This document shows, one piece after another, positions 7,854 through 15,872 of a stretch of 64,000 nucleotides of DNA; position 1 is the first letter of the stretch, and each line of letters opens with the position of its first letter. The position numbers and the translations under genes are program-made. Origin of the DNA: a virus. The stretch covers positions 186,001 through 250,000 of IMG/VR virus record IMGVR_UViG_3300028177_000001. One strand, given 5' to 3'. The notes beneath the pieces are model-generated. The model did no database searches and had not been told where the DNA came from. It worked only from the letters and a program-made list of their open reading frames with translations.

Positions 7854-8271
7854 TAGGAGCAGCGGGGAACAGGACGTGTCCGATGCGCTGCAGTATCTCG
7901 GACAACTCGCGGAAACTTACAGGCTTTGAAAGAAAGTCGTCCGGCCCCACCCCGAGTTGTTCGGCCTGCGAACGGTCCGTGGGGTTGTTGCTGGTGGTGA
8001 GTATGATGACGGGAATCTTGCCCGCCCACGAGCTCTGAGACCAGTGGGCGAGAAACTCGAGACCGTCCATCACGGGCATACCCAGGTCCAACAGGATCAG
8101 GTCGGGGATAGGTTCCTGGCCAGAAAGGAGCCATTCCAGAGCCTCCTTCCCATGGGTTGCTCGGAACAGGGACACCCCTACACCTGCCTCCTCGAAACCC
8201 TCCAAGAGGATCTCGTGAAAGACGTCGTCGTCCTCTACGTGCAGAATGATTGATTGCCTTCCGAAAATCAT
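7846..8271 (-). CDS. Single-domain response regulator, Rcp1-like
   Basis: The 141-aa product starts at ATG 8271 with AGGGAG 9 nt upstream. Receiver motifs: HVEDDD, Asp in LILLDLGMP near 63, Thr/Ser in ILTTSN and Lys in LSKP. The layout resembles the short regulators that pair with phytochrome-type kinases. It overlaps the kinase start by 8 nt and leads the signalling operon. Confidence 0.88.
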   Translation of the reverse strand: MIFGRQSIILHVEDDDVFHEILLEGFEEAGVGVSLFRATHGKEALEWLLSGQEPIPDLILLDLGMPVMDGLEFLAHWSQSSWAGKIPVIILTTSNNPTDRSQAEQLGVGPDDFLSKPVSFRELSEILQRIGHVLFPAAPNA

Positions 8272-8311
8272 GACTTCGAGCTCCCTGTGAAGGGGCCCAC
8301 CTATAGCCAGG

Positions 8312-8428
8312 CTACTCGGTAGATCCTTCCGGCATAACAATCCACGTGGCGGGAGGGCACAACGGGTCCAGCTCTTCGATCGCTTGCGCGTGCATCATAA
8401 TGCTCCACAGGAGAATCAGTTCAAGCAC
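8312..8428 (-). CDS. Small hydrophobic-N-terminus peptide, 38 aa
   Basis: GTG 8428 follows the upstream stop by 2 nt with GAGGAAG as ribosome site. The product starts with LELILLWSIMMHA, a possible membrane or signal segment, followed by a short acidic tail with one Cys. Support is its placement and ribosome site only. Confidence 0.4.
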   Translation of the reverse strand: MLELILLWSIMMHAQAIEELDPLCPPATWIVMPEGSTE

Positions 8429-8430
8429 GG

Positions 8431-8712
8431 TCAGTCTTCCTCTTTGGGATAGAGACGGAGTCCCCCGTAATACCCACTGCCCTCCAGAGTGAACTCCCGA
8501 CCCTGATACTCGTACGTGGTCCAGGAATCGTGCTGCCACCCGTTGGTAGTGGTGTCGTCCAGGCTTTCCGCGCCAAGGCCCGTGAGCACCTTGTCTCCGT
8601 CGGAAGGACACCCCACCTTTACACTGACCTTGGTCTTTTCTCCGTTCAGCACGGTCAGGAACTCTTCTTTGATACGGTCCCAGACGGCCAGGACCAGTTC
8701 AGCGTCAGTCAT
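8431..8712 (-). CDS. Unknown protein, 93 aa
   Basis: ATG 8712 overlaps the end of the zinc-ribbon gene upstream. The N-terminal half is helical (ELVLAVWDRIKEEF). The C-terminal half alternates polar and aromatic residues (YEYQGREFTLEGSGYYGG), suggesting a small alpha/beta fold. No family recognised. Confidence 0.6.
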   Translation of the reverse strand: MTDAELVLAVWDRIKEEFLTVLNGEKTKVSVKVGCPSDGDKVLTGLGAESLDDTTTNGWQHDSWTTYEYQGREFTLEGSGYYGGLRLYPKEED

Positions 8713-8995
8713 CCTTCAGCTCCCTGACCAAGCCGCCGATGCCGGTGGTCACAGGCACGTTCTCCTGTTCGCAGTCGGGGTTCTTACAGGCCCAGTCGGT
8801 TCCCCAGAGGTAGGTCATGGGTAGGCGACAGCCGAAGCACGGAGGCGCACGGACAATCGACGCAGCGATGAAGACAGGGTCCGTGTTGATAGCAGCACCC
8901 GCGACGTGTTCTGTGTGCCCCTTAGAGCCGCAGATCGAACACTCGGAGACTTCCACAGCACTCCCCATAGAAAGCACCAGCTTCTTGCTTGCCAT
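8705..8995 (-). CDS. Zinc-ribbon protein, 96 aa
   Basis: ATG 8995 overlaps the previous stop as TGATG, so translation is probably coupled. Cysteine pairs CSIC, CFGC and CKNPDC can form one or two zinc ribbons. Function unknown; many phage proteins of this size are nucleic-acid-binding accessory factors. Confidence 0.6.
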   Translation of the reverse strand: MASKKLVLSMGSAVEVSECSICGSKGHTEHVAGAAINTDPVFIAASIVRAPPCFGCRLPMTYLWGTDWACKNPDCEQENVPVTTGIGGLVRELKDD

Positions 8996-9198
8996 CAGGA
9001 GTCCCACTCGTGTGGGGGCTGCTGCTGTCTGGCCCAGTCGGCCACCACAAGAGCGGGCAACCAGATAGGCAAAGAGAGGACCCCGCCCAGGATAGCTCCG
9101 CCGACGATAGCTCCGCCACCCGCGACGGAACCTACCACTCCGGCCAGGCGGAAGACGCGCATGAGGGCGCGACGCTTGAGACTCGGACGCTTGGTCAT
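8995..9198 (-). CDS. Small membrane protein with glycine-rich helix, 67 aa
   Basis: A basic N-terminus (TKRPSLKRRALMRVFR) precedes a Gly/Ala/Val membrane segment and a second hydrophobic stretch ending in Trp. The shape could fit a holin-like or inner-membrane effector, but no lysis genes are adjacent. It overlaps its upstream neighbour by ATGA. Confidence 0.55.
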   Translation of the reverse strand: MTKRPSLKRRALMRVFRLAGVVGSVAGGGAIVGGAILGGVLSLPIWLPALVVADWARQQQPPHEWDS

Positions 9199-10001
9199 GT
9201 GCGCTCCTTGAGCAAGGAGTCGTGCTCCATGTTGTCGTAGCAGCTACCTCGGACGTGGTTCAGATAAGTCGCGAGCGCAGCCACCCCGTGCTCTGCGAGG
9301 GCTTCCGCCTCCTCCTCACCGATGATTTCCGGGGCACCGTGTAGCCGGCAGTATGTGCAAGGTGACTGGCGGACCTCGAGTTCATTCGGGGGAAGCCACC
9401 GGTGGATGCTCTCGATCATGAAGTGTTCGCCTTCCGGGTGCACGTCGACCACCTTGGTGAATCCGGGACGCGGAGTCCTCTTGATAGCCCCCCAGGCGTC
9501 CGCTGTGGGTCGGGCGAGGTCCCCGACCTTGATGTCGAGAATGAAGGGGGACGTCCCCTTGGCCGCTTCCGCAATCGCCTCCTTCAGGAAGGGTCCAGCG
9601 ACCTTCTCTACGAGCTTGCCCACACGCCGCTTGATCGCAGCGGTTGCCTCGGTCTCCAGGTCGCCGATGTCCCACATGTAGTGAACGTCTTCCAGCTGGT
9701 ACCTCAGAACGCCGTCTATGGTCTGGGTCCCCTTCACCTTGAAGTAGGGGCCGTGGGGTCGCTGCGGGAAGTTCGCCTCCCATTTGCTCTTGATCGGTCG
9801 TACACGGGCTCCCACGGCCAGGGAGTCCGGACTGGTCGGCTGAGCCTCCGAAACTACTCGCAGCTCAGGGTGCTCTTCTGCGAGCCACGTGACCACGTCC
9901 TTCAGTCCGGCAGGCTGGTATCCCGGGTCTCCATCGCTGTTCTGGCGAGAGACGCGCTCTGCGTGGTTACGCGGAGGGATCCAGACAAAGAGTTCAGACA
10001 T
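9195..10001 (-). CDS. Unknown protein, 268 aa
   Basis: The product starts at ATG 10001, inside the end of the preceding gene. It has mixed alpha/beta character, with a motif VGARVRPIK near residue 63 and a Cys pair CTYC near 220. I do not recognise it. It sits in a coupled chain of four small genes. Confidence 0.6.
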   Translation of the reverse strand: MSELFVWIPPRNHAERVSRQNSDGDPGYQPAGLKDVVTWLAEEHPELRVVSEAQPTSPDSLAVGARVRPIKSKWEANFPQRPHGPYFKVKGTQTIDGVLRYQLEDVHYMWDIGDLETEATAAIKRRVGKLVEKVAGPFLKEAIAEAAKGTSPFILDIKVGDLARPTADAWGAIKRTPRPGFTKVVDVHPEGEHFMIESIHRWLPPNELEVRQSPCTYCRLHGAPEIIGEEEAEALAEHGVAALATYLNHVRGSCYDNMEHDSLLKERT

Positions 10002-10263
10002 AGATGACCTCGAGGCGGTGTTTCAACTCAAGCTTCAAGGCGAGAGCCTTCAGGTGTTGGGAGTTGCCGGACCTGTGGCCTACGCTGTAGACGCCGGGCA
10101 CGTGGACGGACAACCGCCAGTCGTTGTGCTGGTCAAGCTGCCATCTGTCGTCCCGACCCTGGTAGATGCGGACGGGCTCCCAGCCGGGCTCTTCGGGTTC
10201 GAGAATTCCAGCCAGGAACTGGGCAAACAGCGTTGGTGTCAGCGGGCTCTTGACTCGAAACAT
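9994..10263 (-). CDS. Unknown protein, 89 aa
   Basis: ATG 10263 is preceded by GAGG about 9 nt away, and the last 8 nt overlap the next gene. The product has alternating aromatic and charged residues (WRLSVHVPGVYSVGHRSG). No family recognised. Confidence 0.55.
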   Translation of the reverse strand: MFRVKSPLTPTLFAQFLAGILEPEEPGWEPVRIYQGRDDRWQLDQHNDWRLSVHVPGVYSVGHRSGNSQHLKALALKLELKHRLEVIYV

Positions 10264-10288
10264 TGTGTGTCGTCCTCTGGGGGACATA

Positions 10289-10678
10289 CTACCGTCCCTC
10301 CAGGGCTGCCACCGCTGTCTTCAGCTTCTTCCAGTCCCGGCTGTAGCCGAGCACGCAAGCTCCTACAACAGCCAGGACGTGCTTGCATGTCCCGGCCCGC
10401 CCGTGGTCGTAGCAGTCGCACTTGACGATTGCTCGTCCGCCCCCCTTGAGGGTAATGGACACTGGGTAGGCTTGAGTGCCCTGCACCAGAGCAGTGATGC
10501 TGTCCGGCTCGTCGGCTCGGACCCACTTGACCGCCCCGGACTCAAGCAAGGCTCGCGCCTTCTGGCGCCGAGCAGCTTCGGAACCCTCCACCAGCAAACG
10601 GAGTGCGCGGGAGCGCCCGAGGATCTGCCCTTGGGCTTCCTTCAGGGCGTCGATCAGGTCTTGCATTTCCTGTGTCAA
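10289..10678 (-). CDS. SWIM zinc-finger protein
   Basis: A TTG start at 10678 follows GGAGG by 5 nt; an internal ATG at 10666 is less well placed. The 129-aa product has a helical N-terminal half and then the SWIM signature CDC...CKH near residues 89-102. SWIM fingers bind DNA or protein and occur in Swi2/Snf2 and plant MuDR proteins. Here the finger stands almost alone, so it may be an adaptor. Confidence 0.7.
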   Translation of the reverse strand: MTQEMQDLIDALKEAQGQILGRSRALRLLVEGSEAARRQKARALLESGAVKWVRADEPDSITALVQGTQAYPVSITLKGGGRAIVKCDCYDHGRAGTCKHVLAVVGACVLGYSRDWKKLKTAVAALEGR

Positions 10679-10741
10679 AGCGGCCTCCGACTCTCGAAGA
10701 GTTACCGGGGTGCCCGCTTCGTAAGACCCTCCAGCAGCCCC

Positions 10742-11167
10742 CTATGAAGCCGTTTTGAGCGCCTGGCCAACAATAAGGGGCAGTGCGCTGAGAGCCTGGG
10801 TAGCGTAGCCCCACGGGTCAGTTTCGCGCTTCTCCAGGGCCTCCCGTGCGGTCCGAAGCAGAACCATCTCTACGTGCCAGGCGAGTCTGTCTTCGGGAGA
10901 GAGCCTCCGATAGGCAGATGCCACCTGCTGCCTGCTGTACTTGCAGAACGAGCCCCCGATTCCCAGGTCGTGGATGATCTTGCCCTGGGGCCACCAGCCC
11001 TTTGCCCATCGGTGTTCCGTATTCTTCCCGTCGATGAACTTGGACATCACGTCGCGGAGAGCCTGGCCTTCTGGTCCGATCTGGTGGTGGTAGCTCCGCA
11101 GGGAGTCCTCGGCCTTCTTGAGGCGCAGCCAGTTCTTGTAGATCTTCCGGGCCTGTCGTCTGTTCAT
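10742..11167 (-). CDS. Unknown basic helical protein, 141 aa
   Basis: ATG 11167 follows GAGGCACG. The product is Arg/Lys- and Trp-rich in the first half (KIYKNWLRLKKAEDSL, WAKGWWPQGKI) and helical after. DNA or RNA binding is possible from charge alone. Confidence 0.55.
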   Translation of the reverse strand: MNRRQARKIYKNWLRLKKAEDSLRSYHHQIGPEGQALRDVMSKFIDGKNTEHRWAKGWWPQGKIIHDLGIGGSFCKYSRQQVASAYRRLSPEDRLAWHVEMVLLRTAREALEKRETDPWGYATQALSALPLIVGQALKTAS

Positions 11168-11193
11168 TCGTCGTGCCTCTTCGGATTGCGCGC

Positions 11194-11694
11194 TCAGCGA
11201 GGGGAAACCTCGTACAGTCGTAGCGCGTGTGCTCGCAGCTGGGTCAGTGCCTCGACCTTCCGGTCGATCTTCTCGATCGTGGACCCTCGGTCACGAACCT
11301 TGAGGTCGTAGGCTTCAATCATCGCAGGGAGGTGTTCGATGTAGTTGCAGACGAGGTGAAGCTCGTGGTGGCCGTCCCACACTACCGACCCGCCCTCTCC
11401 GGGCAGCGCCTGGGGGGTCTCGGCTTTGAGCCCCAGGGCTTCGACCAGCAGCTTCTCTGCCTGCTTCTCCTCGTGCCGGTCAGACCATGCAGTCAGCCGA
11501 ACCCGCTTGAGGTCCTCCGTGAGTTCCACGGCCCAGGTCAACGGGGCGGCGAGGAGACGGAAGTTCCGCAGGGCTGTCCTCTTCTCCAAGGCGTGCACGT
11601 CGCGGTTGAGCTCCGTAAGCATCTCGCGCATGCCGCTCATCTGCTCGATAAGCAGGTCTCGCCTTCGGGTGAGGCGGATCAACTCAGAGCTCAC
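11194..11694 (-). CDS. Coiled-coil protein, 166 aa
   Basis: I place the start at GTG 11694 so that it does not run into the divergent plus-strand gene. The product begins with a heptad-like helix (about 1-50), has an Arg-rich middle and ends with another long helix. No enzyme motif is visible. Its 5' end faces the gene at 11760, leaving a 65-bp divergent control region. Confidence 0.55.
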   Translation of the reverse strand: MSSELIRLTRRRDLLIEQMSGMREMLTELNRDVHALEKRTALRNFRLLAAPLTWAVELTEDLKRVRLTAWSDRHEEKQAEKLLVEALGLKAETPQALPGEGGSVVWDGHHELHLVCNYIEHLPAMIEAYDLKVRDRGSTIEKIDRKVEALTQLRAHALRLYEVSPR

Positions 11695-11759
11695 GGCGTT
11701 CGACCCCGGTATTCGGCCTATCGGGGACCGATACGATGTCCTCAAATAGGAGTGCTGCA

Positions 11760-12326
11760 ATGCGCAGATTCATGGCCTTGGCCGTCCTTTCTCTGGGTCT
11801 CTTGACCCTTCCGATTACCTCTGCGTTCGCAGAAGACCCCCCGGCGGACCCCGTCGCTGAAGAGGTCTCCGCAGAGACCCCCGAAGACGCACCTGAGGCT
11901 GACGCTGAGGAAGCTGACGCGCCTGAGGCTGACGCTGAGGAAACAGAAGCCTCCGTCCCCGAGACCGACGCCGAGGCTCTCGCCGTTGCCGTGTCTATGA
12001 TCGACGCTCTCAAGGCAGGGCAGTACCCCCTGGCTGCGGGTCTGTTCCTCACCCTTCTGGTGTTCCTGGTCAACCGGTTCTCTACCAAGGACCTGATCCC
12101 CGACAAGTGGGAGCCTGTTCTGGCCTTCGGAGTCGGCTTCGCCGGTGCTACCGGAACGGGTCTGGCTATGGGTACACCTGTGGGCGAAGCTCTGGCTGCG
12201 GGTGCAATCGCGGGCCTCGCCGGTGTCGGTGGTTGGCAGATGGCCGTCAAGGCGCTGGGCGACCTGAAGCCTTCCAAGAAGGAAGCTGACCCGGAGCCTC
12301 CCGCTGAGGAAGACGCCAAGGCGTAG
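11760..12326 (+). CDS. Secreted acidic-repeat membrane protein
   Basis: ATG 11760 is preceded by AGGAG. The 188-aa product has a classic Sec signal peptide (RRFMALAVLSLGLLTLPI, cut near TSAFA). An Ala/Asp/Glu-rich linker follows with tandem copies of PEADAEE. Two hydrophobic segments (about 92-110 and 120-165) and a charged tail complete it. It resembles periplasmic-facing anchored proteins or some phage holins. A strong terminator follows. It stands alone on the plus strand. Confidence 0.7.
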   Translation: MRRFMALAVLSLGLLTLPITSAFAEDPPADPVAEEVSAETPEDAPEADAEEADAPEADAEETEASVPETDAEALAVAVSMIDALKAGQYPLAAGLFLTLLVFLVNRFSTKDLIPDKWEPVLAFGVGFAGATGTGLAMGTPVGEALAAGAIAGLAGVGGWQMAVKALGDLKPSKKEADPEPPAEEDAKA

Positions 12327-12549
12327 CCTTCACCGATAGCACAGGGGACCCCGCTGGAGTAGCCTCCAGCGGGGTCTCTGTCTTTAGAGGGGTCTGGCGT
12401 GTGCGAGGGTCCCAGTCGTAGCCGTTGTGGCCGCAGGTGTGGGTCTGGTCGCAGTTGCCGCACCTGTACTGAGGGCGTCCGTCCTGAGCGTAGCCGTCAG
12501 GGTCGATCCGCCCCTTGAGGCATGCCTTGCATCGGCGTCCCCGCTTCAC
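12247..12549 (-). CDS. Zinc-ribbon protein, C-terminus uncertain
   Basis: GTG 12549 overlaps the previous stop as GTGA and has CGGAGG upstream. The first 45 residues hold CKAC, CGNC and CGH, a treble-clef or ribbon. The frame then runs through the terminator hairpin and 80 nt into the convergent plus-strand gene, so the last 55 residues may be non-functional or the frame may be broken. Confidence 0.5.
   Translation of the reverse strand: MKRGRRCKACLKGRIDPDGYAQDGRPQYRCGNCDQTHTCGHNGYDWDPRTRQTPLKTETPLEATPAGSPVLSVKATPWRLPQREAPGQLPSWKASGRPAP
12347..12385 (+). terminator. Rho-independent terminator
   Basis: Perfect 13-bp stem GACCCCGCTGGAG / CTCCAGCGGGGTC with a TAGC loop, followed by TCTGTCTTT on the plus strand, 20 nt after the secreted-protein stop. 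Confidence 0.9.
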
Positions 12550-12848
12550 GGCTTCGAACCTCCGCAGAACTCCTCGGCTCTGCCGCAGTACGCACACGTC
12601 GGGGAGATAGTGAAGCCGTTCCGGTCCTCTGTGGTCAAGGACATGACGTGATCGGGTTCTGACGCCTCTGCAAGGAGGGGCTCCGGTTGGGGCCAGCGAA
12701 GGGCGGCTACGTCAATCTGAAGCCCCACAAGGTCGTCGTAGCCCTTGACGCCGGTGAGGGTCCCGTTCTCAGCAGCACACTCCACAGGGGAGCTGTGGAG
12801 GATCATGAGAACTCGCTCCAGGAGCTTGCGGTCGTTCACGTTGCTCAT
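12546..12848 (-). CDS. Unknown protein with C-terminal CxxC, 100 aa
   Basis: Starts at ATG 12848. The N-terminal part is a helix (KLLERVLMILHSS). The tail has CAYCGRAEEFC, a small metal site. Coupled by GTGA to the zinc-ribbon gene downstream. Confidence 0.55.
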   Translation of the reverse strand: MSNVNDRKLLERVLMILHSSPVECAAENGTLTGVKGYDDLVGLQIDVAALRWPQPEPLLAEASEPDHVMSLTTEDRNGFTISPTCAYCGRAEEFCGGSKP

Positions 12849-12884
12849 AACAAGGAGTACCGTTCCTTGAACCGGGCCCCCCGG

Positions 12885-13313
12885 CTATGGCTTGAGGCCC
12901 TTCAGAAACTCACGATCGAAGGCGTCCCGGTAGCTCTCTACGCTCTGCCTCATTATTCTCTCGACAAAGCCAGGCTGCGGCTTTGAGAGCTCGTCCGCAG
13001 GAACAGTGACCGGACGAACAGTGCGCGTGGGTACAGGCGAAGCCTTGACCAGTTTGCTGAACTCGGCAAATGAGATGTCGTCCATGACGAACATCTCGGG
13101 GCCTGGGGACCCGCCGAAGAGACCTGGGGGTCGGAATAGGAAGATCTGGGGGTCGTGCACGGAGGCCCAGTTGCGCGGGTCCTTGGTCCACTTCTTCCGG
13201 ATGCGCTTCTTCTTGGAGCGAGGGAAGCGAGTCTGTACCTGCTTGTAGACAGGTCGGATGGTGTGGATGTCGACGCTCCCCAAGGAGCCCATCATAGTTT
13301 CGAGGTTCGACAC
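12885..13313 (-). CDS. Unknown basic protein, 142 aa
   Basis: GTG 13313 follows a strong CCGGAGGAG. A very basic patch (FPRSKKKRIRKKWTK) near residue 40 is followed by a hydrophobic segment with PPGLFGGSPG. An RNA or DNA partner is plausible. It diverges from the sulfotransferase-like gene with only 16 bp between starts. Confidence 0.6.
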   Translation of the reverse strand: MSNLETMMGSLGSVDIHTIRPVYKQVQTRFPRSKKKRIRKKWTKDPRNWASVHDPQIFLFRPPGLFGGSPGPEMFVMDDISFAEFSKLVKASPVPTRTVRPVTVPADELSKPQPGFVERIMRQSVESYRDAFDREFLKGLKP

Positions 13314-13329
13314 GGGGTATCTCCTCCGG

Positions 13330-14022
13330 GTGCTGATTACAGACAAGTACGTCGCCGCATGCCAGCCCAGAACGGGCTCTACCCTGCGCCGCCACGGCTT
13401 TGTGCCTGTTCTGGGAGGGCTCTCGTCTATCGAAGTCGGCGGAAAGCTCTACAACGGCCACATACCCTTGAGGTCGTTCCCGTCTGAAGTCACTGTTGGC
13501 CGAACTGGCATTGCTACGGTCCGGGATCCCTTCAGCTGGATGGCCTCGGTGTACCACTGGATGCGGGCCGTCCCCCGAAAGAGCTTCGAACAACACCTGT
13601 TAGCCTGGGGGCAGGGCTCCGCTGAATGGTCGCGGGTGCTCTACGGCTGGACTCACCCGTGGGAGGTCTCGCCGCTGTTAGGCTCGCACGCCGTTGCGAA
13701 CCCCGGAGCCCCAGACTGGGCTTCGCAGAACGAAGGGTTCTGGACCATATCCACACGCTGGTTCCACGAAGGCTCTGCCCTGGTGTTGGATGCGTCCCGA
13801 CAGAATGAAGCGTGGGCCGAGCTCTTTCCCGAACACCGAGACGCTCTGATCGCGTGTGGGCGCAAAAACGGAACCCCTCGGCCCGTTGTCGCCGACCTCT
13901 ACACTTCGGAGCAAGAGGCGTGGGTCCGGGCGAGCGACGGAGTCTTGATGGAGAAGTTGGGCTACGACGGGCTGGGGGATATAGCCCTCCCCCACCTTGT
14001 AGGTTCGTGCCCCTCGCTCTAA
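13330..14022 (+). CDS. Sulfotransferase-like protein
   Basis: I start it at GTG 13330, which puts the first beta strand directly before the PAPS-binding loop PRTGSTL; an upstream ATG at 13258 would overlap the divergent gene. A second motif, TVRDPFSWMASVYHW, matches the 3'-phosphate site of the sulfotransferase family. The 230-aa length is near the family's lower end. Likely role: transfer of sulfate from PAPS to a glycan or other surface molecule. It could alter the host surface. Confidence 0.65.
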   Translation: MLITDKYVAACQPRTGSTLRRHGFVPVLGGLSSIEVGGKLYNGHIPLRSFPSEVTVGRTGIATVRDPFSWMASVYHWMRAVPRKSFEQHLLAWGQGSAEWSRVLYGWTHPWEVSPLLGSHAVANPGAPDWASQNEGFWTISTRWFHEGSALVLDASRQNEAWAELFPEHRDALIACGRKNGTPRPVVADLYTSEQEAWVRASDGVLMEKLGYDGLGDIALPHLVGSCPSL

Positions 14023-14324
14023 CAGGGGTCGGAAGGTCCTGGGTAGAACGACAGGAGAGCTGAGTCGTCCGCCGGGTCGTAGGTTGCCTGAACCGTGCCC
14101 CAGTCTCCGAAGAGTGCATGCAAGCGGTCGGCCTCCTCCAGTAGGTCTACACGGGTGCTGGTCATGTGGACGTGTGGGAAGTCAAGAACGCTCTCGAATC
14201 CGCGACCTTCCTTGAACTTGGTGGCCCCGTCCCCGGAATCCGTGGTGGTGAACCCCGCCCCGTTGAGACGGAGCACCCACTCTCGAATGCCGGGGTCAAG
14301 CGCCGCTACGAGCTTCGGGTCCAT
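14019..14324 (-). CDS. Unknown protein, 101 aa
   Basis: ATG 14324 lies inside the end of the small gene before it, with GGAGGAGC upstream. The product reads as alpha/beta with a conserved-looking FTTTDSGDGATKF and ends in a proline-rich tail. It overlaps the convergent sulfotransferase-like gene by 4 nt. Confidence 0.6.
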   Translation of the reverse strand: MDPKLVAALDPGIREWVLRLNGAGFTTTDSGDGATKFKEGRGFESVLDFPHVHMTSTRVDLLEEADRLHALFGDWGTVQATYDPADDSALLSFYPGPSDPC

Positions 14325-14419
14325 GGGCTCAATGCTCCTCCGCAGTTCTTGCAGTTGGTCTGGGTGTAGTTCACCTTCAAGACGGTCCCCGCCCCTGGGT
14401 GCGTATCGAGCTGAACCAC
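14306..14419 (-). CDS. Very small zinc-ribbon protein, 37 aa
   Basis: GTG 14419 sits 3 nt after the previous stop with GGGGATAG as ribosome site. The frame ends inside the next gene's first codons. It carries CKNCGG, half of a ribbon. The coupling on both sides makes this short frame credible. Confidence 0.5.
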   Translation of the reverse strand: MVQLDTHPGAGTVLKVNYTQTNCKNCGGALSPWTRSS

Positions 14420-14422
14420 GAG

Positions 14423-15583
14423 CTATCCCCGCCAGCCCGGAGGGGCCGGGACGCTGGGGCCCGTGGACGCGGGGAAGGCTGAGGGGGTCTGGTGCAGGTC
14501 GGGGAGCGGCACGCCCCACTCCTTCAGCTTGGCGCGAACACCGTAGCGGAACACCAGGACCGCGCTGGGGGTCTCGGAGGCCCGCTTGAAGGTGGTCTCC
14601 GTCGTGTACATCCGAGCCTGCTGGCCGTAGCCCGTACCCAGGCTGGGCGCACCCTTGGTGACCCGACGACTACGAGTCGGACTGGAGGAGAGGGTGCGGC
14701 TAAACCCGTCGTCCGACTCTTCGGACGCGGCGCAAGCAGCGTTCGCCGCGTACACAGTGCCCATGTCCGCAGCACCCAGAGAGTCTGGCTCCATCGGTGC
14801 GCTATCCATGACCGCGCTGCCTTCATCGTTCCTCTGTGAGTAGAGGTCGATGTTCGGAAGCTTGCCCGAAGGGGTGGCCGATTCCATCGTCCACGTCCCG
14901 TGCAGCGGTGTGGAATGCCCGGTGTTCAAAGCGAAGTTGGTCGTGGTCGGCGCGGCTTCGTCGAAGAGAGCGACCCCGATCACACCCGTGTTCTTGGTGC
15001 CTCGTCCGGTCTTGTTGGCGTAGCTCTGCGTCGACGCGTCGAACTGGAAGGCTGCGACCTCCGAGTCCGTCCGGCGCCAGCCCTTGATGTTCGCGGTCTG
15101 GTAGGCCCCGAGCACGTAGCCTGTGCCTTCGTAGCCTGCGGTCTCGCCGTCCACGACGTTGACTCCGTCGACTGAGAGGACGGCCAGCTTGCGAACCCCG
15201 GTGGTGTTGCGGAGACGGATCTGGTACTCTCCGGCCTGGGGGACCTCGAAGTAGGACTGACCCTCATGGGTGTGCTTGCGGAGGACACGGCCTCCCTGGA
15301 CGATGTCGACTTGCACGATAGACCTCGGATTGGAAGAAACCCGAGCAATGCTGCGGGTCGGGTGGTGGAACTGAACGGGGATGGTGGTGGGATTCTGAGC
15401 ACCCAGAAGGTCGCAGGCCTCGCACTTCTTCACGAACTTGGGCCCCAGACGGGCTGAGCCTGGATCCCCAGAGCGGCGACGCTTCAACCGTCTCCGGGTT
15501 TCGTGGCCGCAAGCCAGAAGCAAGCTGGCCCATGGCCCATGTGGGTTGTCTGCTACCACGGTGAGCACCGGGATGCGGGTCAT
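14423..15583 (-). CDS. Beta-rich conserved-domain protein, 386 aa
   Basis: ATG 15583 has AGGAGA upstream. Residues about 15-65 include CGHE and CEACD, a small zinc site. Residues about 90-205 hold a beta-sandwich-like domain with LSVDGVNVVDG, GWRRTDSEVAAF and TGVIGVALF. From memory of protein families, this motif set recurs in bacterial proteins of unknown function. The C-terminal 180 residues are low-complexity and Ser/Thr-rich with a proline tail. A surface, tail or decoration role is possible. It shares ATGA with the RHH gene upstream. Confidence 0.6.
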   Translation of the reverse strand: MTRIPVLTVVADNPHGPWASLLLACGHETRRRLKRRRSGDPGSARLGPKFVKKCEACDLLGAQNPTTIPVQFHHPTRSIARVSSNPRSIVQVDIVQGGRVLRKHTHEGQSYFEVPQAGEYQIRLRNTTGVRKLAVLSVDGVNVVDGETAGYEGTGYVLGAYQTANIKGWRRTDSEVAAFQFDASTQSYANKTGRGTKNTGVIGVALFDEAAPTTTNFALNTGHSTPLHGTWTMESATPSGKLPNIDLYSQRNDEGSAVMDSAPMEPDSLGAADMGTVYAANAACAASEESDDGFSRTLSSSPTRSRRVTKGAPSLGTGYGQQARMYTTETTFKRASETPSAVLVFRYGVRAKLKEWGVPLPDLHQTPSAFPASTGPSVPAPPGWRG

Positions 15584-15825
15584 GAGTTCTCCTGGTACTG
15601 AGCGAAGGGTAGAGGGTGGTCTGGACTTGAACCGAGGGGTGCCTCGGTTTCTGCTGGGAAGGGGTCTGGAGCAGGAGGCTTGAGGATGATCTTTCCAGAC
15701 TGCACCGCCCGGAGCAACTCCTCGATCATTACGCTGCGGTTTGCGAACCCCAGGCGCGGCGCGGCCTTCAAGGCCCACTTGCCCACTTCTACATCCAGGT
15801 TGATACCGAACTGCTTCTTGCCCAT
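15580..15825 (-). CDS. Ribbon-helix-helix-like regulator, 81 aa
   Basis: The N-terminal 45 residues have the pattern of a RHH domain: a short strand (QFGINLDV) followed by two helices (EVGKWALKAAPRLG, SVMIEELLRAV). A proline-rich tail follows. A 32-bp array of near-palindromic 10-bp units lies 16 bp upstream of the start, as expected for a self-repressing RHH protein. Confidence 0.55.
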   Translation of the reverse strand: MGKKQFGINLDVEVGKWALKAAPRLGFANRSVMIEELLRAVQSGKIILKPPAPDPFPAETEAPLGSSPDHPLPFAQYQENS

Positions 15826-15840
15826 GCTCTTACCCTACCC

Positions 15841-15872
15841 CCGCATATACGCGCATATACGCGCATATGCGG
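15841..15872. promoter_or_regulatory. Three-unit operator array
   Basis: Three head-to-tail GCATATACGC-type units with a 10-bp period, the last as GCATATGCGG, so the whole is close to a palindrome. One unit per helical turn is typical of cooperative RHH repressor binding. The remaining bases to 15942 show nothing further. Confidence 0.65.

Noticed and set aside
14423-14843. Extra reading frames over the Ser/Thr-rich tail of the 14423 gene
   Set aside because: Shadow frames in low-complexity sequence; the minus frame has the clear start and the conserved domain.
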